Shown piece by piece: positions 1 through 8,900 of a stretch of 56,341 nt of DNA. A program made the translations under genes and the position numbers. How positions within the stretch are numbered: the stretch's first letter is position 1; each line of letters begins with the position of its first letter. Origin of the DNA: a virus; the IMG/VR virus record IMGVR_UViG_3300042453_004839, positions 1 through 56,341 of that record. One strand, given 5' to 3'. The notes beneath the pieces are model-generated. The model saw only the letters and a list, made by a program, of their open reading frames with translations, was not told the origin of the DNA and ran no database searches.

Positions 1-268
1 CGGAAACGGTCCCAACATTGAGGGAGGCCGAGCTTTGATTGACCAGGTAGCTTACGCTTGCCCCGGCCCCGTTTATAGAATCGGCAAAAAGACCGTTATC
101 TTGGTAGACGTGAGATGCATCAAACAGAGTGGTTGGCTGCGAGATTTTGGTACGTCCAAATAAGTCCCCGCTAAGAGAATCGTCCAGCCTGCCGACTATT
201 TTCTGTAGCGAGCGTACTTCCGTGTCTGACCAAAGAGGTCTGTCGATCTCAGGAAAGTAATCGGGCAT
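1..268 (-). CDS. N-terminus of a phage structural protein (runs off left edge)
   Basis: An open frame of 89 codons starts at the ATG at 268 and stays open to the window edge, so only the N-terminus is present. The product carries the segment GRTKISQPTTLFD followed some 30 residues later by LVNQSSASLNVGT. This pattern recalls the start of phage tail or minor structural proteins, where a 'P..LFD' element precedes a beta-rich first domain. It is the last visible gene of the leftward late arm, which fits a virion role. The frame extends upstream of the ATG to a stop but has no other ATG, GTG or TTG there. The ribosome-binding site is weak (AGAG four bases upstream). The family is inferred from memory of the motif only. 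Confidence 0.55.
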   Translation of the reverse strand, partial: MPDYFPEIDRPLWSDTEVRSLQKIVGRLDDSLSGDLFGRTKISQPTTLFDASHVYQDNGLFADSINGAGASVSYLVNQSSASLNVGTVS

Positions 269-305
269 AAGCTCTAGATTACAGAAGCGGGGGTCGAAGT
301 AAAGC

Positions 306-620
306 CTAAACCCATTCGCTTAACTGGGTGATAACCCGATTAAGATTCTCTGGCGTAAGGCGATCCACATAAATTGTGGGGTTATCCGCCGGCTGGTTGT
401 CGATCTGAACCCCGTAGATATGATCTTCTGGGAAGGCAAAGTCATCCACATAATCCAGCAACCCACGATCCTTCATCCACTTATAATAAAAATCGGCTTC
501 TGTTCGTTCGCAGTAAGCCCCAATGCCTTCGAATCCTTGATACATTAAAACAGTAACGTCGCGCCATGTGGTCGGCCATGACGGCGGCACGGACAAAGAG
601 GCCCTCACCAGCAGGATCAT
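306..620 (-). CDS. hypothetical protein, 104 aa
   Basis: I do not recognise this protein. The C-terminal 75 residues look like a compact acidic domain (YVDDFAFPEDHIYGVQID, then PTIYVDRLTPENL), while the first 25 residues look less protein-like. The ATG at 620 sits exactly in a perfect 21-bp palindrome and has only an AGCAGG directly against it, so the true start may be further in, for example the ATG at 542. The gene follows a run of micro-genes on the same strand and precedes the partial structural gene at the left edge. A degenerate HAD-like C-terminal half was considered, but no catalytic motif is visible. Confidence 0.5.
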   Translation of the reverse strand: MILLVRASLSVPPSWPTTWRDVTVLMYQGFEGIGAYCERTEADFYYKWMKDRGLLDYVDDFAFPEDHIYGVQIDNQPADNPTIYVDRLTPENLNRVITQLSEWV

Positions 621-628
621 CCTGCTGG
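608..628. repeat. perfect 21-bp palindrome over a start codon
   Basis: Two 10-base arms, CCAGCAGGAT and ATCCTGCTGG, flank a single central base. On the minus strand that central base is the G of the ATG at 620. In RNA it would form a hairpin that hides the start, and as DNA it has operator-like symmetry. On the plus strand it is followed by a short T4 run, so a weak rightward terminator is the other reading. Confidence 0.6.
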
Positions 629-646
629 CATTTTAACAAGAGGGAA

Positions 647-787
647 TTACTTGCCTAGTCCCCGACCCTTGTTATACACCTTTCCCTTGATCATGTAACC
701 CTTTTGCTTGGTTACGGCAAGGGAAGGAGTATGAACCGTCGGCATCTTGGCGTTTTTTTGATTTAGGTTCAGGCTTTTGATTTTCAT
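647..787 (-). CDS. small lysine-rich protein, 46 aa
   Basis: A 46-codon frame starts at the ATG at 787 and overlaps the stop of the upstream HNH-like gene as ATGA, a classic translational coupling. A purine-rich Shine-Dalgarno (CAGGGGGAAAAA) lies directly before it. The product begins MKIKSLNLNQ and ends KVYNKGRGLGK. It is basic, has no membrane segment and has no recognised domain. Tight coupling and codon pattern support a real gene. It belongs to the run of micro-genes that follows the giant virion gene. Confidence 0.65.
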   Translation of the reverse strand: MKIKSLNLNQKNAKMPTVHTPSLAVTKQKGYMIKGKVYNKGRGLGK

Positions 788-1014
788 TTTTTCCCCCTGT
801 TGTAGTTTATGGATGTTATTCTAAGATTCGACGAAGCATTGTTTCTTGGGTTACCGTCCCGGTGATCGACATCTTTTCCGTTGAGCTTTCCTTTGCCATG
901 CTTCCGCATCATCAAACGACGGGCGGCATTTCGCCTGGCACGGTTTCTTTTCTGCTCCGGCCGGCTGTGGTATTCGTCGTACTCGGCCTTATAGTTTCTT
1001 TTACCGAGGGGCAT
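784..1014 (-). CDS. small HNH-nuclease-like protein, 76 aa
   Basis: The basic N-terminal helix region (about residues 15-45) is followed by DVDHRDGNPRNN at 48-59 and SSNLR, which is the core of the HNH fold as seen in phage HNH/AP2-type homing nucleases. His51 and Asn58/59 are present. The third catalytic position, usually His in a 'TxxEHMRxH' tail, is replaced by SINYNRG, and the protein ends there, so activity is doubtful. It could be a free-standing nuclease remnant or a DNA-binding packaging accessory. The start is ATG with AGATAAA immediately upstream. It overlaps the next gene by four bases. Confidence 0.65.
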   Translation of the reverse strand: MPLGKRNYKAEYDEYHSRPEQKRNRARRNAARRLMMRKHGKGKLNGKDVDHRDGNPRNNASSNLRITSINYNRGKK

Positions 1015-1015
1015 T

Positions 1016-1339
1016 TTATCTCCCCATGACTTTGTTGACGGTATCCTGAACGCGGGGTTTTCTGGCGGCAGCCCTTTCTTCCCGCATCCGGATCAAATCT
1101 TCCGGGGTCATGGGCTGTATGGGTTGCATCGGTGTAACGGTCTTTGCCGGGGTTTTTGCCGACTCCATTTTAGGCGCTTCCATTCCCTCTTCCGGGAAAT
1201 TTTTTTCTGCCATCTGAGCTGCCACTTCCTGCATCTGTTCGGCAGTTGGGTTCTCCGTACCAAAAGCTTTTTTCTTCAAAGCTTCGTCGGACATGTAATT
1301 GCGGGCGTACTCCGCAAGCATGGAAAGAATATCGGCCAT
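1016..1339 (-). CDS. hypothetical protein, 107 aa
   Basis: I do not recognise this protein. It is mostly predicted helix, with a Met- and Glu-rich first half (residues 15-55), a Pro/Thr-rich linker of about 60-78 and a basic C-terminus. There is no signal peptide or membrane segment. It ends one base before the HNH-like gene and starts three bases after the 188-residue gene upstream, so all three are probably co-transcribed and translated in sequence. Position behind the giant virion gene suggests a minor virion or accessory role, which is inference only. Confidence 0.7.
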   Translation of the reverse strand: MADILSMLAEYARNYMSDEALKKKAFGTENPTAEQMQEVAAQMAEKNFPEEGMEAPKMESAKTPAKTVTPMQPIQPMTPEDLIRMREERAAARKPRVQDTVNKVMGR

Positions 1340-1342
1340 AAA

Positions 1343-1909
1343 TCAGGAACGAAGTTTGGCCTCGGCCCCCAGCTTTTTAAGCATCTCCTTGACGCGCATC
1401 CGTTCTTCCGGAGTGTATTTTCGCAGTTGTGAGACGGGTGCCTGCATCTCCTTAACTTCATTTTCTTTGGCAATCTTTTCAGCCCCGAGCTTGCGGAGTT
1501 CGGCAAGAGCCCCGCCCATGTCGGCAACAGTCAAAGCCGCACCCACAGGGCCGGCAACCTTACCAAGCCCGCGAAGAACTTTTCCGGGAACTCCAGCAAT
1601 CTTACCTTCCGGGGTATAAGATAAAAAGCTTTTGCCGTAGGGAGTTTCCATTGGGGCGGCTTTTGCGGCATTTTTTATTGTTTGTTCTGCGCCTTTAGAA
1701 AAGTCTTCTGAATATTTAGATGCATATTCAGATATTTTCTTCATTAAAGCATCAGTTTTTACTCCGTATTTATTTGCCAGCCTTGAGTAATCGGAAGGAA
1801 TGTCAATTCCTTTACTGTATTTTAAAGCTAAATCTTCAAGTTCTTTAAAGTAAACTTCATTTGGATTTAAAAAATTATTGGGGGTTCCAGGGGGAAGTTC
1901 TATTTGCAT
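1343..1909 (-). CDS. hypothetical protein, 188 aa
   Basis: The product has a charged, Lys/Tyr-rich first half and a glycine/alanine-rich segment at about residues 110-135 (LRGLGKVAGPVGAAL), flanked by charged helices. Such a glycine-rich hydrophobic patch also occurs in the giant protein upstream and is typical of phage internal or membrane-interacting virion proteins, but no family is recognised. The ATG lies one base after the stop of the 51-residue gene. The 5' third is visibly more A/T-rich than the 3' part, which hints at a mosaic origin. Confidence 0.7.
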   Translation of the reverse strand: MQIELPPGTPNNFLNPNEVYFKELEDLALKYSKGIDIPSDYSRLANKYGVKTDALMKKISEYASKYSEDFSKGAEQTIKNAAKAAPMETPYGKSFLSYTPEGKIAGVPGKVLRGLGKVAGPVGAALTVADMGGALAELRKLGAEKIAKENEVKEMQAPVSQLRKYTPEERMRVKEMLKKLGAEAKLRS

Positions 1910-1910
1910 A

Positions 1911-2066
1911 TTATTTACCTTTCGATTTGCCAGCTGCGCTCAACGCGATGGCGATGATCTGGGCCTTGGAACGCGGCTTGCCGCCGGCTCCACGGGCCTT
2001 GCCTTGCTTCTTGTTGTCAGCGTAAAGCTCGCTGATATTTTTGGAAACGTTTTTACCTAGGGGCAT
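1911..2066 (-). CDS. small basic protein, 51 aa (DUF6496-like)
   Basis: A 51-codon frame starts with MPLGKNVSKNISELY and ends SAAGKSKGK. The stretch KPRSKAQIIAIALSAAG matches the 'KAIAIALSEA' helix of a widespread family of tiny basic phage proteins (I believe DUF6496). It begins with MPLGK, as do the neighbouring products at 784-1014 and 2675-2968. Its stop is one base before the ATG of the 188-residue gene. Function is unknown; high positive charge suggests nucleic acid binding. Confidence 0.75.
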   Translation of the reverse strand: MPLGKNVSKNISELYADNKKQGKARGAGGKPRSKAQIIAIALSAAGKSKGK

Positions 2067-2096
2067 GGATCTATGTTATAGGCAAGGATATTGGCG

Positions 2097-2330
2097 TCAA
2101 GAGCCTTTTCCCAGTCCTCCTTTCTTTTTCCAGCTTATACGTTCCGGGCCTTTCTTCTTACGAGCCGAGGCTGAACACATAGACATTGTCGGACGGCACG
2201 CCGGATAGCTGCCTTTGCTGGAGTCCGAGCGGCCGCACGGTCCGCCTGTTTTGCAGTTAACCCAGCCTTTCCCTTTGTTACGCTTGAACCATCCATGGAG
2301 GCCATACTTTTTCTCCAGTTCGAAAGCCAT
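2097..2330 (-). CDS. small Cys/Lys-rich protein, 77 aa (DUF5872-like)
   Basis: The product contains GKGWVNCKTGGPCGR and YPACRPTMSMC, which matches a small family seen in phages and giant viruses (I believe DUF5872, consensus GKGWVDCK...PCGR...YPACRPT). Four cysteines are spaced as if to bind a metal, but no known zinc motif is evident. Its ATG overlaps the stop of the 49-residue gene upstream by one base. It is one of four overlapping micro-genes just downstream of the giant virion gene. Confidence 0.8.
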   Translation of the reverse strand: MAFELEKKYGLHGWFKRNKGKGWVNCKTGGPCGRSDSSKGSYPACRPTMSMCSASARKKKGPERISWKKKGGLGKGS

Positions 2331-2479
2331 TATTTTTTACCCTTCCCCCAGTTGTCCGCTCCGACTTTTCGGCATTTGACCAGCGCTCCGCTGGCGTAGG
2401 CGGAAGGCCACACCCGGTATCTGGCTTTCACCTTCCGAGTGCAGGCATCGTCTGCTTTTTTCTTTCCTATTCCGGCCAT
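2330..2479 (-). CDS. small basic protein, 49 aa
   Basis: A 49-codon frame encodes a product beginning MAGIGKKKADDACTRKVK, followed by RYRVWPSAYASGALVKCRK. The 'WPSAYASGA' core is a signature I recall from tiny hypothetical proteins of phages and nucleocytoplasmic large DNA viruses, with no known function. Stop and next start share a base (TAATG), and its own ATG follows the upstream stop by one base, so translation is coupled on both sides. Two conserved cysteines flank the core. Confidence 0.8.
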   Translation of the reverse strand: MAGIGKKKADDACTRKVKARYRVWPSAYASGALVKCRKVGADNWGKGKK

Positions 2480-2480
2480 G

Positions 2481-2675
2481 TTATTTCTCCAGGATATCCT
2501 CGACCCCGTCCTCGTCCTTGTCCTTAAACGCGCTGGGATCGCGGGTGAAAATTTTCTTTGCCAGAAGATACCGCTCCTCGGCGGTCATCTCCACCCAACC
2601 TCCCCTGCGCTCGCGGGGACGCCAGAACACAAAGATAAGGACAACCCCGGCGAAGAAAAAGACGGGCCATAACAT
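2481..2675 (-). CDS. small membrane protein with an EF-hand-like C-terminus, 64 aa
   Basis: Residues 1-18 form one hydrophobic helix (MLWPVFFFAGVVLIFVFW) followed by Arg-rich RPRERR, giving a single-pass protein with its C-terminus probably in the cytoplasm. The tail ends DKDEDGVEDILEK, whose DxDxDGxxD spacing matches the calcium loop of EF-hand and thrombospondin-type repeats. It overlaps the upstream gene as TGATG. A role at the membrane during entry or lysis is possible but unproven. Confidence 0.65.
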   Translation of the reverse strand: MLWPVFFFAGVVLIFVFWRPRERRGGWVEMTAEERYLLAKKIFTRDPSAFKDKDEDGVEDILEK

Positions 2676-2968
2676 CAGTACTTCCCTTTCCGGCTGGAGG
2701 GACTGGATTGGGTAGAGCCGCCTGGGCCAGCCCAGAGGTGCTTGCAGGCCCAGTAACGGGCGCTCAGCTTGCTCCCCGGATTGGCGCAGTTGTGGCGGGC
2801 CCGGAAGGATTTGCGCGCGGCGGTCGAATAGTTATGACCGTATCCTTTGGCCCCAAAGTGTACGAGTCGTTCTTTGCCGTTCTCGCAGGCTTTGACCATT
2901 TTCTTTTTGCCCGGGCGTGTGCTGGGCCTCGGGCGATTGCAAGGCATGCTGGCTTTTCCTAGTGGCAT
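2675..2968 (-). CDS. basic protein with ARHNC...SARYWACKHLW motif, 97 aa
   Basis: The product starts MPLGKASM and is very rich in Arg/Lys. Residues 38-78 contain FGAKGYGHN, KSFRARHNC and SARYWACKHLW. This arrangement recurs in a small family of hypothetical proteins of phages and giant viruses. Two Cys and several His residues may bind a metal. It is the first micro-gene after the giant virion gene, separated from it by only 12 bases, and very likely co-transcribed with it. Confidence 0.8.
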   Translation of the reverse strand: MPLGKASMPCNRPRPSTRPGKKKMVKACENGKERLVHFGAKGYGHNYSTAARKSFRARHNCANPGSKLSARYWACKHLWAGPGGSTQSSPSSRKGKY

Positions 2969-2980
2969 AAATAAAACCTA

Positions 2981-5900
2981 TCAGGGCATCTGAACCTTCT
3001 CAAGCCCCTGCTTGGAAATACTCTCCAAAACAACCTTCTTGAGCACGGCACGCTTGATGTCGTTGACCTTTGTCTGGGCCAAAATGTAGTCGAACTCGGC
3101 GTTGTCCTTGGCGTTTTCCATGGCCGGAATGTAACGGGCCAGTTCCGCCTGGATCAACGGCCCGGCCTGCTCGACCCAGTCATACTTCTCTTCCCAGGTC
3201 AGATCACGGTTGAGGGCGAGCAGTTCGTAGGGTGACTTGTCGATCGGGATACCCTGCGAAGCCTGCACAGCAAGCTCGAGCATCGCCATTTCCCGGAGTT
3301 CCCCGGCGTTCCATGTGATGACCCGTCCGTGTTTGGCGAACATAGTAATGAGCTTATCGTGGATTGCTTGCTCGGTGGGTTCGTCGGAATTGTCGTAAGC
3401 ATCGGTGTCGACTCCTACGGAGAAGAAACGTTTGGCCACCGGGAGGTTATTAGCTAACTGGCTGGATACGCGACCGCCGAGGTGATCGAGATCCGGCTTG
3501 CCGAACTTGGCCACAACGGGGAAAGACGCGGCTAGGCTCGACATAAACCCGTCCTTGGGCAACCGGCTCCTAGGAGTACCTGTGAGGCCATCGTAAATTG
3601 ATTCCAAGTCACGAACAGTCGGGTAGTACGGGACGACAACGCCGGCCAGGATTCCGCTGAGGGCGGTTCCAAAACTTTGCAGGAGATCATCGGCCCCGGC
3701 GTTCGGGGGAGGTGAAATAAGGCGCATGATGTTCCGCATACCTTGGAGTGCGGTAAGGTCAACAAACCCGATGGCGGTGGCAAGACCGGCTGTAGCCATC
3801 GAGGTGGCCACGGCTTCTGCCGTGGACTTGTCGTCATATCGGAGAGCCTCCGCCATATAACCAGTAGGCAACAACACTCCGGTGAGTCCTGGAGGAAGAG
3901 CCTCAAAGCTGATGAACAAAGGACCGTCCCAAAGCTTTATACCACCCGGAGCGAAAGGTTCACCAATCTTACCAATTTGAAGACAACGTGTTTTCCCACC
4001 CATTTCAAAGTAGGCTTTTCTAGCCTGAGGATCGCGAGGCCCTTTGATGTGTATGAAGAAGAAAGGGTTTTCATCGTCATCATTTAATGCAGCCGCAACC
4101 AAAGAAGCAAGCAATGCCATAGCTGACCAACCAGTAATCATTCTTCCTTGAAGCAAATCATATTCTGGAGTTCCCGGAAGAGGTGGGGGGCGATAATATC
4201 TGGGCGCCTCAGAAGCCAGAATTCTACCAACTCCACGCATCATCCTCCAGTTGGAAATGATCGGAGTAAAAGTTAAAGCGGCGTTTGTAAGATTGGAAGA
4301 CGTCCGCAAGAACTTGAATACCAACTGTGGCATCCAACTGGTACGAGCAAGAGCGTCAATCGACCCGGCAATCGCTCCAACAACTCCGTAAAAGTCATCT
4401 TGATACGAAGCCCTAAGAGCCCTTGTTCTGGCGTTTTCCTCCATCTGTTTAGTAAGCTCGTTCTGCTCCCGGTTTTGCTCCAGAATCTCTTGCTGTCTTA
4501 GAAGCGTCTGGTCGGGGTCTAAGCCAAACGTGGCTGCGTCAATGGCGGCCAAACGACCAGCACGTTCGATGGAGTCTTTAGTATAATTACGTAGAATGTT
4601 TACTTCTTCAATAAACTGTTCCTCGGAAAGAAGAGGATTTCTTTTGGCGACAAGATAAGCAGCTTCAATAATTTCGGCGTTTGGTTTAACTCCCATTTTA
4701 GTGAGTGCATCCCCAGTAGCCATTAAACGTGAAGCAAGAATATACGGTCCGAGAAAAGAGTTAAACGGATAGGCCGGAAGGTCAGCAACTTTTCCGAGTT
4801 TTCCAAAGAATTTTCCAATAAACGGTATATCTTTAAGCGGTAACGGAGGGGCGATAAATTTTGTCGGGAAAAGTTTTGCCAACGATTTTAGGGTTTCTGA
4901 TTTCGGCTCCCAAGCGGCTTGCAGATTAATTTTGATCTCATTTTCGTTTATAGTGATAAATTCTTTTACCGGGTTCGCAACGAAGCTTGGAATCAAGGCC
5001 GACACGTAATCAGTCAAAGCTTCTGCCCAAGCAGGGACTTTTGGTTTGCGGACAATCAGGGTTGCGGGTTCTAATCCGCGTTTACCAGCCCGGCCTGCCT
5101 CGGCTTCACGGAGCATCGCCTCAAAAATGTTCATTCCCCCTGTCTCCTTGAGAACGGCTGAATCGGATGGGAATCTTCCAAACTTCCAGATCTGACTAGC
5201 ATACTTCCGTGCCATTCCTTTGCCTTCAATGTCCTTACCCCACCAGGCATCCTTGAGGGCTTGTCGCGCCATTCTTATCCCTAAAGCTTGGAGCTTTTGC
5301 TCGGGTCCTCCAAAACGTGTTTTTATGGAAGCACTGACCCCGGCAATCCACCCATCAACTACAACACCTTCCACTGCCGACACACAGTTGACCGCCAGGG
5401 TTCCAAGACCTTGCAGATAATTTGCCGTCTGATAAGACACGGCAAGTTCCCCGAGCGACACAGGGGCGATCAGTTTGATGTACTGATAAATTTCCTCAAC
5501 CTTTTCGTTGAGGATTCTGCCCTTCGGATAGCGGTCAAGGGCTTTAACCATCTCTTCAAGCTTCATCCGTTCTTCTATCCCAATCTCAGGCAGGCCGAGA
5601 GTTTGATGGATCTGGGAGTAAAGTTCGTCGTAGCGAAGTACCCCAAGGTTGACGTTTTCGCGCAGACGATCCAAAGCTGTCTTGTACTTCTTTGCCTTCT
5701 TCTCGCTCTTCTTGGCTATTTTCTCCCTCATCTTGTCGAGAGCTTCCTCGCGCTTGGTCTGGATCATTTCGGCCAAACCTTCGCTTAGGTATTTTTTGAC
5801 CTCGTCCTGTTCCCTTGGGCTCAGGTTGGTTCCGTCCAACAAGGCGGCTTTGAGGTCGGCTTCGAACTGGGCAACATTTCCCTGCGACTCACGGATCAGG

Positions 5901-8900
5901 CGATTGATGTTGACTTTGGGACCACCGATTGTTTCCAGGCTGCGGATAACCCGGCTGAGGTTGGAAATCGTGAACGGACGACCCAGGGCTTCCTCGATCA
6001 GAGGCTCCAGACCTTCCACCTGCTCGGGCGTGTATTTCTCATCCAGGGTGGCGCGGACGTCGTTGACAAACTCAAGAACCTCGGGGTACTGCGCGATCAA
6101 TTCCTTGAGCGACTGGGCCGCAGACGGCTTAACCACGTCCTCGATGGGGGCTTCCAATCCGCCTTTTTCCTTGGTCCGTCCGATCATCATCCGGCGTAAC
6201 TTGGAGGCGAATTCTTTCAAGGCATCGCGTTGCTGGGGATTACGAACCCGATCGGCGTATTTGACCAGGGCCTTGGCGGTCGCCGTGGTCAGGGACATCA
6301 GGGTTCCCGGCTCATCGCTTACCTCGACGGGCGATTCGGAATCCAATTCCTTCTCGATCTGCTTGGAACGCCGTTTAGCTTCTCCACGGGTCCTGGGCAA
6401 CTGAACGGCCTCCGGGGTCGGCTTGCGGCGAGTGACCTTGCCGGTTTGTAGGCCGCTAAGCTCGGCCTCTTTTTCCTCGGCGGTTTGGCGAAGCTCCTCA
6501 AGCTTGGCTTTCTGCTCGTCACGGAAGGCGGTCGCGGCCACCGAATAGGCGGCTTCGAAATGATGATTGAACACGCGGAGGACTTCTTCCTTGTTCTTGG
6601 CCTGACTAAAGAAGGGGCTGAGCAACACAACCGTGCGGAGTTTTTCTTTCTGGACGATCTCGGGGTTCTTGGCAAAGCCAAGACGGATCACCTTGAGAAG
6701 AACGTTGCTGAGCTTGTTGATCGTCGAATCATCGAAGCCAAGACCATCGCCCTCACCCTCGCCGGATGTCGGAAGCGACGCCAGGTTGGTGATGTCGCCA
6801 AAGATGTCATTTAACTCGTTGGCCGATTCCGAGTTGATGTAGTTTGCAATTTCGGAATCAAGATCGGCGATCCTGAGCTTCTCGGCTTCCGTCTGCCGGC
6901 GGATCGCCTCGATCTGGCCGAGCACATCGTTGGTCTCCTTGGCGGAGGCAAAGGCGTTGGCGGCAACCTGATCGGCTTCCTGGATCTCGTCGAAGGTTTC
7001 CTGGATGTCAGGAATGAAAGGCTTCATTCGGATCTTGGTCGCCGCTTCCAGCTGACCCTCCAGAAGTTTCAAAAACACCTGAGGGCTTTGGGCGGCAACA
7101 TCCGGCCCCACCCTCCAAAGCTGGACGGCGCGGCCCGGATCAGTTCCGTAAGTCCTGGAAAGTTTTTGGACAATTTCGTCCAAGGTTGCCTGGGCGTCGA
7201 CATCTCCGTCAGCCGCAAGGCGTGTGAAATACGGAACCAGGCTAAACCCGACGGAGGCCCGGCCAGGAAGATCCAGGGGAATGGAGTCGGCAAAGAACTC
7301 ACTGGTGGCTTTAACAATACCCACTTTGCTGATGTAGTTACGGCCTGTCTCCAACTGTTCTTCAACCGGAACCTGGCGATAGACCAGGCTTTCCAGCATC
7401 CGCTCGCGGATTGCCGCGTTGGGGATGTAGGACATCAAAGACGCGATAAGGTTGACTCCTCCAGCACGTGTGCGGAATTTCTCTTCTTTCTCGGGGGTAT
7501 CAGTGTCCGGGAAACTTGCGTAATCAGCGCGGCGTTTGGCAAACTTCTCAAACGTCGGGTCTTCAGCCTCGAGAACTGAGATGAGCTTTTTGGCGTCGGC
7601 TTCGGAGCCTTTGCGGTAAAGCTGGCCTTTGTACCGGATATTCCTCTTGGTAATGGTGCGGAACACAAACATCGAGGTCGCGTGCTTGGGGGAAGCTCCG
7701 GTTGTGTTTCCAGGGTTGATCTCACCAACAGTCACGGTGTAGACGCCCCGCATGCTGGCGGGAGCCGTGGGGTCGGGATCGCGGGGATCTGCATCCTCGG
7801 GGAGCGGGGTGGTAACGGAAACCATCGCTGCCTCGGGGATGACGTCGTCTCCGCGGGTAGCCACCAATGCTTCGGCAATCTCCATGACTTTTCTTTTGAA
7901 CTCGTCGACGTACATGGACTGATTGCTCTCGCCGAGCACATCGGAAGCCGCCTGGTTGAGAAGCGTGGACTCAAACTGGGAAATCTTTTTGGTCACCTCA
8001 TTTGTGACAATGCCGAGATTGAGTTCGCCCGCGTCGATAACCGGGCCGTACATATCCATCCGCACAGGTCGTCCGAGAAACTCGTTGGTCTTGCCAGAAA
8101 GAACATTGTCCAGCTGGCGCACAACCTTGAGGTCGTTGCGGTCGAGAATGTTGCTGGGGCGGTTTAAATTAATCGGTTTTCCGTCATCTGGGAAAGAAGC
8201 CCGGGCGCTCACGCCCTGGTACTTTATAATCTGGTCCAAAAGCGTCTGCTTGTTGGCGAGTTCCGCTTTCTTTGTGTCCTTTTCATCGATGGTGGCCCCG
8301 GCTTCACCGAGCATCTTCTCAACCTTGCGGAAATCCATTTCCCCGATCTCCATCTGAAGCTCGATGCTCGACATCTTGAGATACGGCAAAAAGCTCTGCG
8401 GGATACTAGGCTTGGCCTTTTTCTTCGGCACCTCGATCTTTTTGCTCTCACGGGCCCTGGCTTCTTCCAACTGTTTGATCAGATCCCGTTGCTGGCGCAT
8501 CAAAGATTTTCTATCGGTATCTTCATCGGGGGAAAGATCATCTCTCTGCAAAGGCGCAAGTTGTTCGCGGATGTTTTCGATCTGTAACTCGATCTCGTTG
8601 GACGGAGAGTCCTTGTCTACCTTGATCTTAGGGGCGCGAAACTGTGCGACGATCAGGTCTTCCACCTTGATACGGTCAAACCGTTTGACCACCTCCTCCG
8701 CGTCCTTCATGTAGGAAGCGGGTAGGACCGCACTCTTGGGCCACATCTGGAACACCGAGACGGCCTGATCCATCCATTTCGACAGAGTCTTTTTGGGTTC
8801 AATATCCAGAAGCCTGAGTAATGTGCTCAATTTTTCATCGAGAATTTGTTTTTGTGCCGGAGTCAAATTGAGCGCCTGTTCGGTAATCGATCCTTTGTAC

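Noticed and set aside
5649-6404. 251-codon plus-strand frame within the giant gene
   Set aside because: Antisense shadow with Ser/Arg/Leu-rich product and no RBS; the giant frame runs through without interruption.
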